Shown here: positions 1 to 7,359 of the stretch, one piece after another
How positions within the stretch are numbered: the first letter of the stretch is position 1
Layout of the letters: each line of letters begins with the position of its first letter
DNA from: Arthrobacter antibioticus
GTDB taxonomy: Bacteria > Actinomycetota > Actinomycetes > Actinomycetales > Micrococcaceae
Reading direction: 5' to 3'
Length of the DNA stretch: 64,000 bases
Assembly: GCF_030063205.1 (NCBI RefSeq)
Contig: NZ_JASISQ010000003.1
Span: forward strand, 442,776 to 506,775
The notes under the pieces: generated by a model
Seen by the model: only the letters and a program-made list of their open reading frames with translations
Told to the model about the DNA's origin: nothing
Database searches by the model: none
Translations under genes and position numbers: made by a program

Positions 1-169
1 CTACGAGGTCAAAATCGTCACCAGGGGTACGCATTGTCACAGTGAAGGATTCATGCCCCAACCGGATTTCCAGAGGCTCTTCTGCGGCCAGCGCTTCCTC
101 CCGCACAACCCTCCTGCCATCAGTGATATCAATCTTTGTTGCCTTGACCCGTTGGATCAGCCGTCCCAT
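1..169 (-). CDS. fdhD: FdhD sulfurtransferase, N-terminal part (cut by window edge)
   Basis: Only the first 56 codons are inside the window. The peptide begins [20 protein letters not shown] and continues through a region ending TPGDDFDLV, typical of the N-terminus of FdhD, the protein that transfers sulfur from a cysteine desulfurase to the molybdenum cofactor of formate dehydrogenases. The ATG at 167-169 is the start. The gene is divergent from the molybdopterin oxidoreductase beginning 66 bp away, so both probably use the same short intergenic control region. The catalytic cysteines of FdhD lie downstream and cannot be checked here. Confidence 0.85.
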   Translation of the reverse strand, partial: MGRLIQRVKATKIDITDGRRVVREEALAAEEPLEIRLGHESFTVTMRTPGDDFDLV

Positions 170-234
170 GAAGTCCTCCAAAAAATATTGCGTCTAAGAT
201 CAGACTAGATCCTCCACGGCGAAGGGACCCCCTC

Positions 235-2568
235 ATGGCTGGCACAGCGCCGGAAGAAAACATTGATGAGCAAAAGCTCACCATTGGCAATGTACGCAAA
301 AAAGCTGTCGGTATCCCCGGCATCATGCACTCGATGGAAATTTCGCTAAAGCAAATGGGTCCACTACGCACAGCCCAGACACTGCTGGCGATCAACCAAA
401 AGGATGGCTTTGACTGTCCCGGTTGCGCCTGGCCAGAAGCAGATAAGCGCCACACAGCCGAGTTCTGTGAGAATGGGGCCAAAGCGGTAGCGGAGGAAGC
501 CACAAAAAGGCGCGTGCCGCCGTCGTTCTTTGCAGAAAATTCTGTGAGTGAGCTACGCGACTGGGACGATTTCCGGCTTGGCCAGCAAGGGCGGCTGACA
601 GATCCGATGTTTTTAGCCGAGGGTTCCGATTACTACGTGCCCATCTCGTGGGAGCGGGCCTTGGGGTTATTGGCCGGAGAACTGTTAACCCTGGATGACC
701 CCAACGAGGCGATCTTCTACACGTCTGGCCGCACCTCAAATGAGGCAGCGTTCCTGTACCAACTGATGGTCCGCGGGCTGGGCACAAACAACCTGCCTGA
801 CTGCTCAAATATGTGCCATGAATCCAGCGGGTCGGCGCTGAGCCAGACCATCGGTATTGGCAAGGGGTCAGTCTCCCTTGAAGACATTTACAAGTCTGAA
901 CTGATCCTAATCGCCGGACAAAACCCCGGCACCAACCACCCACGCATGCTGACTGCGCTGGAGAAGGCCAAGAAAAACGGAGCGGTGATTGTTGCCATCA
1001 ACCCGCTCCCCGAAGCCGGGCTGATGCGCTTTGAGAACCCGCAGACAATTCGCGGACTGGTGGGTGGGGGCACCGCGCTGGCCGACGATTTTCTGCAAAT
1101 TAAACTTGGCGGCGACCAGGCCCTTTTCCAGGGCTTGGGGAAGTTTCTCCTTGAAGAACAGCGCCGGCCGGGATCTCCCCAATTCGGCAGGGTCTTTGAC
1201 ACAGCTTTCATCGACGCACACACCACCGGGCTTGGCGAGTATCAAGAACAACTCGAGCAGGTCACGTGGGCGCAGATTGTCACCGCTACGGGTCTGACCG
1301 AGACGCAAATCCGAACAACCGGTGAGCGTTTATTGGCCTCCAAAGCCACTGTTGTTTGCTGGGCCATGGGGCTGACCCAACATAAACACTCAGTTGCCAT
1401 GCTCCGCGACGTGGTGAACGTACTGCTATTGCAGGGCAATATCGGCAAACCAGGGGCAGGGGTGTGCCCTGTCCGCGGCCACTCAAATGTTCAGGGCGAC
1501 AGAACCATGGGCATATTTGAGCGCATGCCCACATCCTTCCATGATGCCCTGGACCGCGAGTTTTCTTTTGCTTCACCCCGCCCCGATGGTTTCGATACGG
1601 TAGCCGCCATAGAGGCCATGCGGGATGGAAAAGCGCGTGTCTTTGTGGGTATGGGCGGGAACTTTGTTCGGGCCACCCCGGATTCGGATGTCACCGAAAA
1701 GGCTCTGAACAACCTTTCGCTGACTGTTCAAATTTCCACCAAACTCAACAAGTCCCACCTGATCACCGGCAGGCAGGCACTGATCCTGCCCACCCTTGGC
1801 CGCACCGAACGCGATACCCAGGCCAGCGGCGAACAACGCGTCACCGTGGAAGACTCCATGAGTGCCGTGCATGCCTCGCGCGGGCGTCTTGCTCCTGCCT
1901 CGGATAACTTGCGCTCGGAAGTAGCCATAGTGTGCCAGCTTGCCAAGCTACTTTTTGAAACGGACGACGGCGGCACGCGCCCGGGTGCCCCTCTCACCAA
2001 TTGGGGCGCCCTGGCAGGGGATTACCGTTTGATTCGCGCCCACATTGCCGCGGTGGTTCCCGGATTTGAGGACTTTGAGGCGAAGATCAACAAGCCCGGC
2101 GGCTTCATTTTGCCGCATGGCCCCCGTGATTCACGGACGTTCACCACCCAGTCGGGCCTGGCCCATTTCACCGCCAATGAACTGCAATATCCGCTGGTTC
2201 CAAAGGGGCGACTGCTACTACAAACGCTGCGCTCTCACGACCAGTACAACACCACTATTTATGGCAAGGACGATCGCTACCGCGGCATCAAGAACGGTCG
2301 CCGTGTGGTGTTTGTTAACCAATCGGACCTGGATTCGCTCGGCATTGCCGATGGGTCAATGGTTGATCTGGTCTCGGAGTGGAAGGACGGCGTAGACCGT
2401 AGGGCGCCTGATTTTCGAGTGGTGGCGTATTCAACCCCGGTTGGCTGCGCGGCCGCCTATTACCCTGAAACCAACGTGCTGGTCCCCCTCGACTCCAAGG
2501 CCGATGTTAGCGGCACACCCACGTCAAAGTCAGTTGTGATCAGGTTGGAGCCGCTCACAACCCGTTGA
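235..2568 (+). CDS. FdhF/YdeP family molybdopterin oxidoreductase
   Basis: A 777-residue molybdopterin-dependent oxidoreductase of the FdhF/YdeP group, a formate-dehydrogenase-like alpha subunit. The N-terminus has the DCPGCAWP motif (residues 60-67), characteristic of this group, in place of a full ferredoxin-like domain. The molybdopterin domain spans roughly residues 100-560 and includes CSNMCHESSG near residue 190. The C-terminal dinucleotide-binding domain covers about residues 640-770. ATG 235 follows a GAAGGGA ribosome site. No beta or gamma subunit gene is adjacent, as is usual for this soluble family. Divergent fdhD and the convergent moeA-mobA genes suggest a cofactor-plus-enzyme locus. 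The physiological substrate is not known; formate is only a guess from the family name. Confidence 0.85.
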   Translation: MAGTAPEENIDEQKLTIGNVRKKAVGIPGIMHSMEISLKQMGPLRTAQTLLAINQKDGFDCPGCAWPEADKRHTAEFCENGAKAVAEEATKRRVPPSFFAENSVSELRDWDDFRLGQQGRLTDPMFLAEGSDYYVPISWERALGLLAGELLTLDDPNEAIFYTSGRTSNEAAFLYQLMVRGLGTNNLPDCSNMCHESSGSALSQTIGIGKGSVSLEDIYKSELILIAGQNPGTNHPRMLTALEKAKKNGAVIVAINPLPEAGLMRFENPQTIRGLVGGGTALADDFLQIKLGGDQALFQGLGKFLLEEQRRPGSPQFGRVFDTAFIDAHTTGLGEYQEQLEQVTWAQIVTATGLTETQIRTTGERLLASKATVVCWAMGLTQHKHSVAMLRDVVNVLLLQGNIGKPGAGVCPVRGHSNVQGDRTMGIFERMPTSFHDALDREFSFASPRPDGFDTVAAIEAMRDGKARVFVGMGGNFVRATPDSDVTEKALNNLSLTVQISTKLNKSHLITGRQALILPTLGRTERDTQASGEQRVTVEDSMSAVHASRGRLAPASDNLRSEVAIVCQLAKLLFETDDGGTRPGAPLTNWGALAGDYRLIRAHIAAVVPGFEDFEAKINKPGGFILPHGPRDSRTFTTQSGLAHFTANELQYPLVPKGRLLLQTLRSHDQYNTTIYGKDDRYRGIKNGRRVVFVNQSDLDSLGIADGSMVDLVSEWKDGVDRRAPDFRVVAYSTPVGCAAAYYPETNVLVPLDSKADVSGTPTSKSVVIRLEPLTTR

Positions 2569-2627
2569 GATTGGAGGTGATGACACCCGCTTCGTTCCTC
2601 CGGGGTGTCATCACCTCCAATCTCAAC
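2564..2627. terminator. Long perfect hairpin between convergent genes
   Basis: A perfect inverted repeat with 25-bp arms (2564-2588 and 2603-2627) and a 14-nt loop. The left arm overlaps the stop codon of the oxidoreductase gene. It sits between convergent genes, 16 bp from the end of moeA, so a bidirectional terminator is the natural reading. There is no U-tract on either side and the stem is far longer than a usual intrinsic terminator. Confidence 0.7.
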
Positions 2628-2643
2628 CACTAAGGGGCGGATC

Positions 2644-3909
2644 TCACTTCCAAGGCAGGGGCATTGCGCTAACGCTCTCCCCCATTTTGGTTCCATGCGG
2701 CGGTACAACCATGACGCCGTCGGCCATTGAAAGTCCACGCATCATGGCGGAGTCGGTGTGCACGCACGGTGATGCCAGCCCGTAAACAAGTCTGTAGGGC
2801 ATGAGGCGGGTAGGCCCTGTGAATGGCTTCACGGGCGAACCACAGGCGACTTCTGTCAGCGTTGGCTGCGGCAAACTTCCCAACCTAGCCAGCAGCGGTG
2901 CGCCCAGGGTCATCAGGCCGATCATGGCCGCTAACGGATTTCCTGGCAAGCCGACGATGAAGCGCCCGTCGGGCAGTTCAGCCAACAGGGTGGGGTGTCC
3001 TGGGCGCATGGCAATCTGCGGAATGTGGAAGGTCCCGCCCATTGCGCTGATGGCCTCCCGCAGGAAGTCAGCACTTGATTTACCTGTGGCACCGGTGGTG
3101 ATGATGACATCAGCTGGATCATCCTCGTCATCCAGAAGTGCTGCAAGCATCGAGTTCAGGGTGTCCCCTGCGCGCTGCAATCCAACAACAGTGCCACCCA
3201 GCATGGTGACAACAGCTCCGAGCTGGGGGGAAAATGCGTCGCGCACAAAGCCCGGTGCCGGGATTCCGGAGAGCACAACTTCATCGCCGGTCAGGACAAT
3301 TTTTACTGCCGGTTTTCCAAGCACGTGAAGCTCATCCAGACCACCAAGGGCCGCCAGGGAAACGTGAGCCGGGTTCAAGGTTGTCCCTGCAGATATCAGG
3401 CGTTCACCGGCTTCTGCTTCCTGCCCAACTGGCCGAATATGCTGGGAGTTTTTTGGTTCGCCGGGACGGGCAGCATCCCCGCGAACCAGAACCGGTAGAC
3501 CGTCGTCATCGATGGATAGTTTGGCGGCCTCACTACGTAAAACCGATTTGGCGCCGCGAGGAATCAAGCCGCCTGTGAGTATAGGGACCGCTTGCCCCGG
3601 AGCCAGGCTGTCCCCCTTTTTAGCAATGATCCACGGCGGACTGCCAGCAACAGCCCACCCGTCCATGGCTGATGATGCGTAATGGGGCATGGCATGACGA
3701 GCTAAAACATCTGTGGCAAGGATCCGTCCCACGGCTTCCGCCAGCGGAACCGTGTGCGCTGCCAGCGGCACAGCGACGTCCCACGCTTTCTCGCGGGCCT
3801 GGTGCCATGTGTGCGGCAAAATAATAGCGGTTGTCGCGGAGGCACTCTCCTCCACCGGGACGCTCTCAGCAGGGCTCTGTTCGGCATTTGCCGCTCCAGT
3901 GTGTTCCAC
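2644..3909 (-). CDS. moeA: Molybdopterin molybdenumtransferase MoeA
   Basis: MoeA inserts molybdate into adenylylated molybdopterin. Family motifs are visible: SSAMDGWAV (substrate pocket), LTGDEVV, the MoCF-biosynthesis signature around TTGATGKSSADFL, and GLPGNPLAAMIG near the C-terminus. The reading frame stays open to 3981, inside the DUF6457 gene. I place the start at GTG 3907-3909, which lies 10 nt after the upstream stop and gives about 421 residues, close to family length. No clear Shine-Dalgarno sequence precedes it, so the exact start is uncertain. It is the last gene of a mobA-DUF6457-moeA operon. Confidence 0.87.
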   Translation of the reverse strand: MEHTGAANAEQSPAESVPVEESASATTAIILPHTWHQAREKAWDVAVPLAAHTVPLAEAVGRILATDVLARHAMPHYASSAMDGWAVAGSPPWIIAKKGDSLAPGQAVPILTGGLIPRGAKSVLRSEAAKLSIDDDGLPVLVRGDAARPGEPKNSQHIRPVGQEAEAGERLISAGTTLNPAHVSLAALGGLDELHVLGKPAVKIVLTGDEVVLSGIPAPGFVRDAFSPQLGAVVTMLGGTVVGLQRAGDTLNSMLAALLDDEDDPADVIITTGATGKSSADFLREAISAMGGTFHIPQIAMRPGHPTLLAELPDGRFIVGLPGNPLAAMIGLMTLGAPLLARLGSLPQPTLTEVACGSPVKPFTGPTRLMPYRLVYGLASPCVHTDSAMMRGLSMADGVMVVPPHGTKMGESVSAMPLPWK

Positions 3910-3919
3910 GATGGTGATG

Positions 3920-4228
3920 CTATTTACCGGTGGCTGTTTCGGCGCTGCCCTCAACGGGCCCTGGTGCCTGCTGCGCCGCAAGCTCCTTGGCCATTCCCAA
4001 CGCTGCCTTCATGGCCGCATCCTCGCTGGCCTGGCCTGATCCGGCAGCCAGCCCAGCGGCCAGCCCAGCCACAAAAGTTGTTAATGGGGCTGCCGGACGC
4101 ACGATTGAGTGGGCGGCCACCCCGGCCACGTTCAAGACGGCATGGATGTCTACGTCAATATCGGCAATCTCAAAGGCCTCTAGCAGCTTTTGCGTCCAAA
4201 CCTTCAAGATCTCGTCTTGATTTTCCAC
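3920..4228 (-). CDS. DUF6457 domain small protein of the molybdenum cofactor operon
   Basis: A 102-residue protein, MENQDEILKVW at its start, followed by an alanine-rich helical body with VDIHAVLNVAGVAAHSIVRPAAPLTTFVAGLA. This resembles DUF6457, which from memory is often fused to or next to MobA in Arthrobacter relatives. The stop of mobA is only 3 nt upstream and moeA begins about 10 nt downstream, so all three are probably one transcript. No enzymatic motif is visible. Its job is unknown; an accessory role in cofactor guanylylation is inferred from position alone. Confidence 0.7.
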   Translation of the reverse strand: MENQDEILKVWTQKLLEAFEIADIDVDIHAVLNVAGVAAHSIVRPAAPLTTFVAGLAAGLAAGSGQASEDAAMKAALGMAKELAAQQAPGPVEGSAETATGK

Positions 4229-4231
4229 GTG

Positions 4232-4963
4232 CTAACCTTTCGCATCCGGTGGCCCCGCAACGATCCCTTGCGCGCGGGCGTCCTCCCAAGTATCTATATC
4301 TGCCGTCAGACCCGCGGGCATGACACAGTCGTTGATCTTTACAGTAGCAAGCAAGGAGAAAACTGACGCGTTCTCTAGCCGGTGCGCCGCTCGCGCCGCC
4401 GCGACCGCAGCCCGAAGGGAAGCCAAGGGGTAGATCGCGGCCAACGGCTGTTTGCGCCCCCCTGTCACGGCCATGACACCTTGATCTTCATTGCATCGCC
4501 TCAACGCTGACAGCAGCAACCGCACAACTTCACTGGCGTGGGGCATATCGCAAGCCAGGATCAACACATGGTTGGAGCCGGACGCATCGCCGCTGCGCTC
4601 TTCCAAAACTGCCAGACCGGCCGCAATACCCGCGGCGGGACCTGCATACGGGGGGTCCTCTTGCACAGTGACTACAAAATTACGCTGCTGCGATCCAGCA
4701 AGCCAGCCAACTACCTTCTCCACAGGGCCTACGACGGCGATCATCGACGGGGGAGTCATCGCTTGTACCGCTGCATCGAGGGTGCGCACCAGCAGGGTCT
4801 GCCCATCTCGCATGAGCCCTGCCTTGGGGACACCGCCGAGTCTTTTCGATAAACCCCCGGCCAGGATCACTGCTTGCATGCTCTGCGCATTCTGTTCTTT
4901 AAGATGTCCATGGAGCCATGCTAACTGGCTGCTGGTAGATGCCGCTGAGATGGGTTCAAGCAC
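4232..4963 (-). CDS. mobA: Molybdenum cofactor guanylyltransferase MobA
   Basis: An NTP-transferase-fold protein of up to 243 residues. MobA links GMP to molybdopterin. The nucleotide loop ILAGGLSKRLGGVPKAGL is classic for the family, followed by QEDPPYAGPAAGIAAGL and the metal-binding LACDMPHAS. The frame opens at GTG 4963, which adds 28 residues before MQAVILAGG. An ATG at 4877-4879 would give a protein starting directly at the Rossmann strand, as in most homologues. Neither site has a strong ribosome site, so the start is unresolved. First gene of the mobA-DUF6457-moeA operon. Confidence 0.85.
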   Translation of the reverse strand: MLEPISAASTSSQLAWLHGHLKEQNAQSMQAVILAGGLSKRLGGVPKAGLMRDGQTLLVRTLDAAVQAMTPPSMIAVVGPVEKVVGWLAGSQQRNFVVTVQEDPPYAGPAAGIAAGLAVLEERSGDASGSNHVLILACDMPHASEVVRLLLSALRRCNEDQGVMAVTGGRKQPLAAIYPLASLRAAVAAARAAHRLENASVFSLLATVKINDCVMPAGLTADIDTWEDARAQGIVAGPPDAKG

Positions 4964-4986
4964 GAGAACGGCAAAAAGAAGAGCTT

Positions 4987-5021
4987 AAAACAATGAACCC
5001 CGTCCGTGGACGGGGTTCATT
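4987..5021 (-). terminator. Intrinsic terminator after the NlpC/P60 gene
   Basis: Inverted repeat with arms AATGAACCCCGT (4992-5003) and ACGGGGTTCATT (5010-5021). Read on the minus strand the stem is followed by GTTTT. It starts 16 bp beyond the stop of the NlpC/P60 gene and ends before mobA. Confidence 0.8.
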
Positions 5022-5036
5022 GGGCAAAAATGTTCT

Positions 5037-5825
5037 TTAGTGACCCATCGCGATGAAGACAGGACCTGAGCCTACGTTGGCAGAGAATACGGCTGTTGTG
5101 AAGCCGTTCCATCCACCGTGTACGGCCTGGCCGTTGCCAATGTAAACAGCGATGTGGGCAAGGCCCGCGCCACCGTCTGCGTAGTAGATCAAGTCACCTG
5201 GCTGGGCTTCGGCAGCAGAAACCGTGCGGCCCAAGCTCAAGTAACCAGCGGGCCAGCCGTGGAAGTTAATTCCTGCGGCAGCCAAAGAGTTGCTGGCTAG
5301 CGCTGTGCAATCCTGTGCAACACCAAGCTGGGCAAGTGCGGCGCTGGCGATGGTGGCGCCAATCCCACTCTTTGCAACAGGTGCGGGTGCTTCTTCAGGA
5401 GTATTTGTAGTTACGGTCGGAGCAGCTGCTGGTGCAACTTCCGCGGCCGGAGCAACATTTGTTGCTGGTGTTGCAACAACCTCGTTGCTCTGTGCCTCTA
5501 CAACTACCGGCTCAACATAAGCCGGGGCAGAGGTGATGGAGGGAGTGGCGAATGAAATCTTCACCGTTGATGCTGCCGTGATAGCGGAAGCAAGTTCCGT
5601 GTTCAAGGACAACGTCGTAGCACCGTCAGAAGCACGCTCCACAGTGGGAGTTGCCGCGTTTGCTGCGATGCCGGATGTCAATACCAGACCAGAAGCTGCT
5701 GCGATTACGGCGGCCTGACGGCCAACTCCGCCGACGTTAGAGCTGACGGCTTTCGTAAGGCTGGAGATCGAGCTGGTCTTAACAACCTCGGCGCGGTGGC
5801 GCCCGAGGGCAGTGTTTGAAGCCAA
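5037..5825 (-). CDS. Secreted NlpC/P60 (C40) peptidoglycan endopeptidase
   Basis: A secreted wall hydrolase that should cleave peptide stems of peptidoglycan. I start it at TTG 5823-5825, behind GGGAGAGGA, giving MASNTALGRHRAEVVK. The open frame continues to 5882, but those extra codons are the 3' end of a riboswitch, not protein. A late signal segment (GRQAAVIAAASGLVLTSG, cleavage near ANA-ATP) is followed by an Ala/Val/Pro-rich linker. The C-terminal NlpC/P60 domain has the catalytic Cys in QDCTALASN (about residue 172) and His in GLAHIAVYIG. The signal region and linker resemble those of the neighbouring M23 gene. Transcript control by the c-di-AMP riboswitch directly upstream is very likely. 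Confidence 0.88.
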   Translation of the reverse strand: MASNTALGRHRAEVVKTSSISSLTKAVSSNVGGVGRQAAVIAAASGLVLTSGIAANAATPTVERASDGATTLSLNTELASAITAASTVKISFATPSITSAPAYVEPVVVEAQSNEVVATPATNVAPAAEVAPAAAPTVTTNTPEEAPAPVAKSGIGATIASAALAQLGVAQDCTALASNSLAAAGINFHGWPAGYLSLGRTVSAAEAQPGDLIYYADGGAGLAHIAVYIGNGQAVHGGWNGFTTAVFSANVGSGPVFIAMGH

Positions 5826-5842
5826 GAAGGATTCCTCTCCCA

Positions 5843-6012
5843 AAGCCTGCGAGGTAAGCTGTCGGATTCGGATGGGAGTCACCCGGCCGCTCCACGTTCA
5901 CACATCTAAAGAATCATTTCTTTATTTGTGACTAAACGCTTCGCGGCTTCACCCCTAGGACTTTTGCTTGACGCGAAGTCCGATTATTGGTTCCCCCGCC
6001 CCTGCCAGACGA
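5843..6012 (-). promoter_or_regulatory. c-di-AMP (ydaO-yuaA type) riboswitch, copy 1
   Basis: The minus strand carries the hallmark pieces of the ydaO aptamer in order: GGGGCGGGGGAACCA (GGGGGAACC at 5989-5997), GGGGTGAAG, then CCGAATCCGACAGC (5858-5871) and TCGCAGGC. The aptamer ends about 20 nt before the TTG start of the NlpC/P60 gene. This class binds cyclic di-AMP and commonly precedes wall-hydrolase genes in Actinobacteria. Boundaries are estimated by eye. Confidence 0.9.
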
Positions 6013-6096
6013 TTGATACGAACGGACCATGAGTAGTGGCAGAGCTAGGCAATCGACTCACGGACGCTGACTTGATTCGAAGTCGGCGCGATTACG

Positions 6097-6158
6097 ACGG
6101 TACAACAGATTTTTCCCAATGTCACGTTCAGGTCACGGTCTTGTGACTAAAACGTAAC
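6097..6158 (-). promoter_or_regulatory. Paired GTnAC-N6-GTnAC repeats (MtrA-box-like) and putative -10
   Basis: Two direct-repeat pairs with an 11-bp period: GTCAC-N6-GTCAC at 6121-6136 and GTGAC-N6-GTAAC at 6143-6158. On the minus strand the proximal half-site is 18 bp upstream of TACCGT (6097-6102), a weak -10 candidate. The arrangement resembles reported MtrA boxes of Corynebacterium, where MtrA controls wall hydrolases. The assignment is inference. Confidence 0.45.
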
Positions 6159-6179
6159 TAAATGCCCCCTGTGGAGGAA

Positions 6180-6995
6180 TTAAAGCCAGCCCATGGGGTC
6201 AACTGGTTCGTCATTGATGATTACTTCAAAGTGCAAATGGGGCCCTGTAGAGGCGCCCGTGGAGCCGCTGAAGCCCACAAGCTCTCCGCGCTCAACATGC
6301 TGGCCAACCTTCACGGCATTGGCGCTCATGTGGTTGTAGGACGTTGAAAGTCCATTGCCATGATCCACCACTACGCGGTTGCCGCCGCCATACTGGTGCC
6401 AGCCCGAGAATGTCACTGTGCCGCCGGCCGCTGCAAGTACTTCGTTGCCGCTGGCTACGGCAAAGTCCTGGCCCGTGTGCTGTTCACCCATCTGCCCGGT
6501 GATGGGACTGATGCGCCCACCGAAGGGCGAGCTTGTCACCAGGTTTTTCAGTGGTGCGCCAAGAGTTCCCTTGGCTGCCTGCGGGGTGACATTGGAGGCG
6601 TTTACCTTCAGGGTCTCCTTGAGCATGCCATCAGGATTCAGGGCACTGGCAACCTCGGGTGAGGCAAACGTGATGGGGATTTCCGCACCCGCCGTGACAG
6701 CAGCCTCCACTGATACCGCAGAGGAGGCAACAGTATCAATTTGGTGAGCGTCAAGGGCTTGGGCGGAAGGCAGAGTGACAGCCAGAACCAGGCCGGTGGC
6801 AGCCATAGCCATGCCAACTCTTTGGCCAGCTCCACTTGCCGCATGAACACGCAGCAGGTGGGCGACCGAAATATTTGAGGGTGAACTTAAACGCTCTGCA
6901 GCAATTGCTTCGCGGCGGGTTCCCGGTGTGGAAACAAGCTCGTGAGTTACCGACGGTGACGCGCGACGACGTCCCCGCTGTTTAACTTCTGACAC
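6180..6995 (-). CDS. Secreted M23 family metallopeptidase
   Basis: A 271-residue secreted zinc peptidase expected to cut peptidoglycan cross-bridges or stems. GTG 6993-6995 follows ACAGAGAGG with good spacing. The first 50 residues are Arg/Ser-rich, then AGQRVGMAMAATGLVLAV forms a late signal segment. A short linker leads to the M23 (LytM) domain with HTGQDF (about residue 172) and HLHFE (about residue 252), the zinc-ligand motifs. The N-terminal half resembles that of the NlpC/P60 gene downstream (compare ITFASPEVASA with ISFATPSITSAP). A second c-di-AMP riboswitch lies immediately upstream, and no terminator is visible before the NlpC control region. Confidence 0.9.
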   Translation of the reverse strand: MSEVKQRGRRRASPSVTHELVSTPGTRREAIAAERLSSPSNISVAHLLRVHAASGAGQRVGMAMAATGLVLAVTLPSAQALDAHQIDTVASSAVSVEAAVTAGAEIPITFASPEVASALNPDGMLKETLKVNASNVTPQAAKGTLGAPLKNLVTSSPFGGRISPITGQMGEQHTGQDFAVASGNEVLAAAGGTVTFSGWHQYGGGNRVVVDHGNGLSTSYNHMSANAVKVGQHVERGELVGFSGSTGASTGPHLHFEVIINDEPVDPMGWL

Positions 6996-7012
6996 TAAAG
7001 ACCTCTCTGTAA

Positions 7013-7210
7013 AACACCTGCGAAGTTAGCTGTCGGATTCGGATCAGAGAGTAAAACTTTTGATCCGGCCCATGCTCTTGGCACACTTTTATGCGTGGCA
7101 CTCTCCAAAGAGATTGGGCCAGAATGGTGTGTTGCTTTCGAATGTGGGCTTCACCCCAAGGCAGACTGGATTGTCTGCCGAATGTGGTTCCCCCGCCCCT
7201 GCCACAGTGA
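7013..7210 (-). promoter_or_regulatory. c-di-AMP (ydaO-yuaA type) riboswitch, copy 2
   Basis: The minus strand shows GGGGCGGGGGAACCA (GGGGGAACC at 7186-7194), GGGGTGAAG, then CCGAATCCGACAGC (7029-7042) and TTCGCAGG, the conserved ydaO aptamer elements. It ends about 18 nt before the GTG start of the M23 peptidase. The conserved blocks match copy 1, while the intervening stems differ in length and sequence. Confidence 0.9.
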
Positions 7211-7217
7211 TTGCCGC

Positions 7218-7254
7218 CCATTGTGCGAAGGCAAGGTTCGGTGTCGCACAATGG
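7218..7254 (-). repeat. 11-bp inverted repeat 5' of riboswitch copy 2
   Basis: Perfect arms CCATTGTGCGA (7218-7228) and TCGCACAATGG (7244-7254) with a 15-nt loop. If transcription starts near 7275 the repeat would form a hairpin at the 5' end of the leader, just before the aptamer. It could also be an operator. Confidence 0.5.
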
Positions 7255-7283
7255 TAACGCTTTGATTACGGCGTTGAAATAAT

Positions 7284-7322
7284 ACTATACGGTACGACCG
7301 GCAAACGTAACAATTTCGTTAC
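7284..7322 (-). promoter_or_regulatory. Promoter with GTAAC-N6-GTTAC (MtrA-box-like) repeat
   Basis: On the minus strand GTAAC-N6-GTTAC (7307-7322) lies 17 bp upstream of TATAGT (7284-7289), a good -10 hexamer. The repeat occupies the place of a -35 box, which suggests an activator-dependent promoter for the riboswitch-M23 transcript. Same half-site spacing as at 6121-6158. Confidence 0.5.
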
Positions 7323-7359
7323 CTAGCTTGTCAATAATTTTTACTCAGACCATGGAACT

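Noticed and set aside
6982..7251. Small minus-strand frame ending IRIRQLTSQ-like residues upstream of M23
   Set aside because: It is a translation of the riboswitch; the shared peptide string reflects RNA conservation.
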